Shown here: in pieces, positions 35,894 through 38,253 of the stretch
Layout: each line of letters opens with the position of its first letter
Numbering within the stretch: the stretch's first letter is position 1
Notes under the pieces: generated by a model
Databases searched by the model: none
What the model was told of the DNA's origin: nothing
What the model saw: only the letters and a program-made list of their open reading frames with translations
Program-made: the position numbers and the translations under genes
Source: Streptosporangiaceae bacterium
GTDB lineage: Bacteria > Actinomycetota > Actinomycetes > Streptosporangiales > Streptosporangiaceae
DNA length: 38,253 nucleotides
Reading direction: 5' to 3'
Assembly (NCBI GenBank): GCA_019246795.1
Contig: JAFAPY010000123.1
Location: 1-38,253 of the forward strand

Positions 35894-37490
35894 CCCAGAT
35901 CGGCTGCGTGGCCTCCCGGACGTTCCCGTCCGGCGTGAAGATCAGGAACCGCTCGAACGACCGCGCGAACCAGCGGTCGTGCGTGACGGCGAGCACCGTG
36001 CCCTGGTAGGACTCCAGGCCCTGCTGCAGCGCCTCGGCGCTTGGCAGGTCGAGGTTGTCGGTGGGCTCGTCGAGCAGGAGCAGCGTGGCGCCGGCCAGCT
36101 CGAGCAGGAGGATCTGCACCCTGGCCTGCTGGCCGCCGGACAGCGTGCCGAACGGCTGGCGGGCGCAGGCTTGCAGTTCATACCGGGCCAGGGCGGCCAT
36201 GGCCTCGTTGATGAGCAGCGCGTGCTCGGTCATCAGGATCTCGGCCAGGGTCCTGCCCTCGAGGTCGGGCCGGGCGTGAGTCTGCGCGAAGAAACCGGGC
36301 ACGACCCGTGCGCCAAGCCGCGCCTCGCCATCATGCGGCACCTGCTCCCCCGCGAGCAGCCGCAGGAAACTCGACTTCCCCGACCCGTTCGCGCCGAGCA
36401 CCGCCACCCGGTCGCCGAACCAGATCTCTGTGCCGAAGCAGCCCGTGGTACCGGTCAGCGTCAGCTTCTCGCAGATCACCGCGCGCTTGCCGGTCCGGCC
36501 GCCGCGCAGTCGCATCCTGACGTTCTGCTCCCGCGGCGCCTGCTGCGGCGGGCCCTGTTCCTCGAACCTGCGCAGCCTGGTCACCGCGGCCTGCAGCCGG
36601 GATGCCATGTCCGAGTTGTAGGAGGCCTTCTGCCGGTAGGTCCGGACCAGCTCCTTCAGCTTGTCGTGCTCCTCGTCCCAGCGGCGGCGCAGCTCCTCCA
36701 GCCGGCTGATCCGGTCGGCGCGCGCCTGCGCATAACCGGCGAAACCGCCGCCGTGCACCCACACGTGCCGGTCCTCGACGGTGACGATGCGCTGCGCGCA
36801 CGCCGCGAGCAGTTCCCGGTCGTGGCTGACCAGCAGCACGGTCTTCGGCGTCACCGCCAGCTGCTGTTCCAGCCAGCGCTTGCCGGGCACGTCCAGGTAG
36901 TTGTCGGGCTCGTCCAGCAGCAGCACGCCATCCGGCCCGCGCAGCAGCGACTCGAGCACTAGCCGCTTCTGCTCCCCGCCAGACAGCGTGCTCACATCGC
37001 GCCACCGGCACTGGTCGTACGGGATGCCGAGGGCCGCGACGCAGCAAGCATCCCAGTGCACCTCGGCCGCGTACCCGCCTGCCTCGCCCCATCCGGCCAG
37101 CGCCGCCGCGTAGCGCAGCTGGGTGCGTTCATCGTCTCGCTCCATCATCGCCAGCTCGGCGGCGTCCAGCCGCCCCGCGGCCTCCCGCACCCGAGGCGCA
37201 GACACCGACAGCAGCAGGTCGCGCACCTGCCGGGTATCGTCGCCGGCCCGGCCCCCGCCGATGAACTGACGCATCACCCCCAAGCCGCCGGTCGCAGCGA
37301 CCGTGCCTGACTGCGGCTGGATGTCCCCGGCGACCAGCCGCAGCAGCGTGGTCTTGCCCGCGCCGTTCGGCCCGACCAGAGCCGCCGTGACTCCTTCGCC
37401 GACCCGGAAGCTCACGTCATCGAGCAGCGTCCGCCCATCAGGCAACACGTGGCAGACGTGGGCGACCTCGACATACCCCGAGGAACTCAC
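35889..37490 (-). CDS. ABC-F family ATPase (two ABC domains, no TM)
   Basis: ALVGPNGAGKTTLLRLVAGDI, STLSGGEQKRLVLESLLRGPDGVLLLDEPDNYLD; second VLGANGSGKSSFLRLLAGE, GTLSGGQQARVQILLLELAGATLLLLDEPTDNLD; GTG start inferred at 37490. Confidence 0.95.
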   Translation of the reverse strand: MSSSGYVEVAHVCHVLPDGRTLLDDVSFRVGEGVTAALVGPNGAGKTTLLRLVAGDIQPQSGTVAATGGLGVMRQFIGGGRAGDDTRQVRDLLLSVSAPRVREAAGRLDAAELAMMERDDERTQLRYAAALAGWGEAGGYAAEVHWDACCVAALGIPYDQCRWRDVSTLSGGEQKRLVLESLLRGPDGVLLLDEPDNYLDVPGKRWLEQQLAVTPKTVLLVSHDRELLAACAQRIVTVEDRHVWVHGGGFAGYAQARADRISRLEELRRRWDEEHDKLKELVRTYRQKASYNSDMASRLQAAVTRLRRFEEQGPPQQAPREQNVRMRLRGGRTGKRAVICEKLTLTGTTGCFGTEIWFGDRVAVLGANGSGKSSFLRLLAGEQVPHDGEARLGARVVPGFFAQTHARPDLEGRTLAEILMTEHALLINEAMAALARYELQACARQPFGTLSGGQQARVQILLLELAGATLLLLDEPTDNLDLPSAEALQQGLESYQGTVLAVTHDRWFARSFERFLIFTPDGNVREATQPIWD

Positions 37491-37703
37491 GGAGGGACAG
37501 TATCCATCAGGCCGCCGCGCACACAACGCGATTTCCCTCCGGGTCCACCGAGGAAGTCGCCCACGCCTCGTCATACTCCAGGCGGGCGCTTGCTGACCGC
37601 GGACGCGGTGGCGCCCCAGCCAGCTGCAGCCCTGCCGCTGGCGTGCGCTGCGGCTCGGTCGCTTCAGCGTCTCGTGCCGCGGTCGCCATGCGCTGACGGG
37701 CAG

Positions 37704-38165
37704 TCAGATCGATTCAGCCAGGGCCGCAAGCCGGTCGAGGGAGGCCCGCAGCTTGTCGGCCGTGGTAGCCCGGGCGCGCGGCAAGCGCTTGCGATCCGTC
37801 AGCTGGGTCCAGTCGTAGGTGTGGGTGACCCGGGTCCGCGAGACGCCGACCGGTTCGAGTTCCCAACGCCACAGGTGCCCGGGCGGCCGCTTCCCCGGCT
37901 CGGCGGGCATCCAGGCTATGCGGCGGCCCTCGTGGAACTCGACCACGTGGTTCTCCCGGATGGCGGCGTCGTGGGTGAGCGTCATCGTGAACACCTCACC
38001 CGAGCGGTGGATGCGCTGTCCGGAGGGCGCTTCGGCCAGGTTGTCGTTGCCATCCCAGCGCGGCTGCTCGGCCGGATCGGCGATCAGGCCGAATATCCGC
38101 TCTGGTGGTGCCGCGATCTCGCGACTGGCGCTGACCACCCGCGGCTCCTGGCGTGCCGTTGTCAT
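37704..38165 (-). CDS. SRPBCC family (polyketide cyclase/dehydrase-like) protein
   Basis: VVSASREIAAPPERIFGLIADPAEQPRWDGNDNLAEAP, VVEFHEGRRIAWMPAEPGKRPPGHLWRWELEP, RVTHTYDWTQL. Confidence 0.9.
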   Translation of the reverse strand: MTTARQEPRVVSASREIAAPPERIFGLIADPAEQPRWDGNDNLAEAPSGQRIHRSGEVFTMTLTHDAAIRENHVVEFHEGRRIAWMPAEPGKRPPGHLWRWELEPVGVSRTRVTHTYDWTQLTDRKRLPRARATTADKLRASLDRLAALAESI

Positions 38166-38253
38166 GAGCGCATTCAAGCACCCGCCCAAACGGCGGCACC
38201 AGGAGGCAGGCCAGCCCGGCCAGCTAACCTGGGGGCGCCGCAGGCCTGTCTGC

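Noticed and set aside
35796-36962. 388-aa plus-strand ORF beginning with MPPGARASGKPPRGRSVPPGARASGKPPRGRSV
   Set aside because: Antisense to ABC-F; the N-terminal repeat again reflects the DNA duplication, not a protein repeat.

Overview
38.25 kb window of high-GC DNA that looks like actinobacterial chromosome (inferred from codon/GC style and gene order). About 39 protein-coding genes are supported. The centre is a minus-strand housekeeping cluster, ParA / small RHH-like protein / ScpA / ScpB / RluB / AroH / TyrA / Cmk / Der (15316 down to 8185). Around it are metabolic and regulatory genes: xylose isomerase, DedA, purine nucleoside phosphorylase, TauE-like, quinone oxidoreductase, trypsin-like protease, DUF5302, spermidine-synthase-like, F420-type LLM oxidoreductase, PaiB, HmgA, HAD, DinG helicase, DinB-like, PfkB kinase, STAS, GAF-ANTAR, a TM plus secreted-repeat protein, DksA/TraR zinc finger, aromatic amino acid decarboxylase, PaaI thioesterase, YtrA-type GntR plus ABC transporter, VOC, two cupins, DUF1801, MFS, MocR, ABC-F and SRPBCC. 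I saw no rRNA, tRNA, CRISPR array, prophage or transposase. I found no clear novel multi-gene defence or biosynthetic system. The most interesting signals are non-coding or architectural: (i) a hairpin-forming dispersed repeat, tandemly duplicated (48 bp period) at 35791-35893 with a diverged copy at 18496-18548, where one T/C difference makes the MocR stop codon; (ii) a perfect 15-bp stem at 25878-25911 whose two arms start with the stop codons of two convergent genes; (iii) an apparent leaderless promoter/operator (TTGACA-N16-TATGTT-N6-ATG) at a ytrA-type regulator; (iv) two convergent pairs in which one gene has no stop codon and reads about 0.7 kb antisense into its neighbour; (v) an inverted-repeat-rich non-coding island at 1382-1482.
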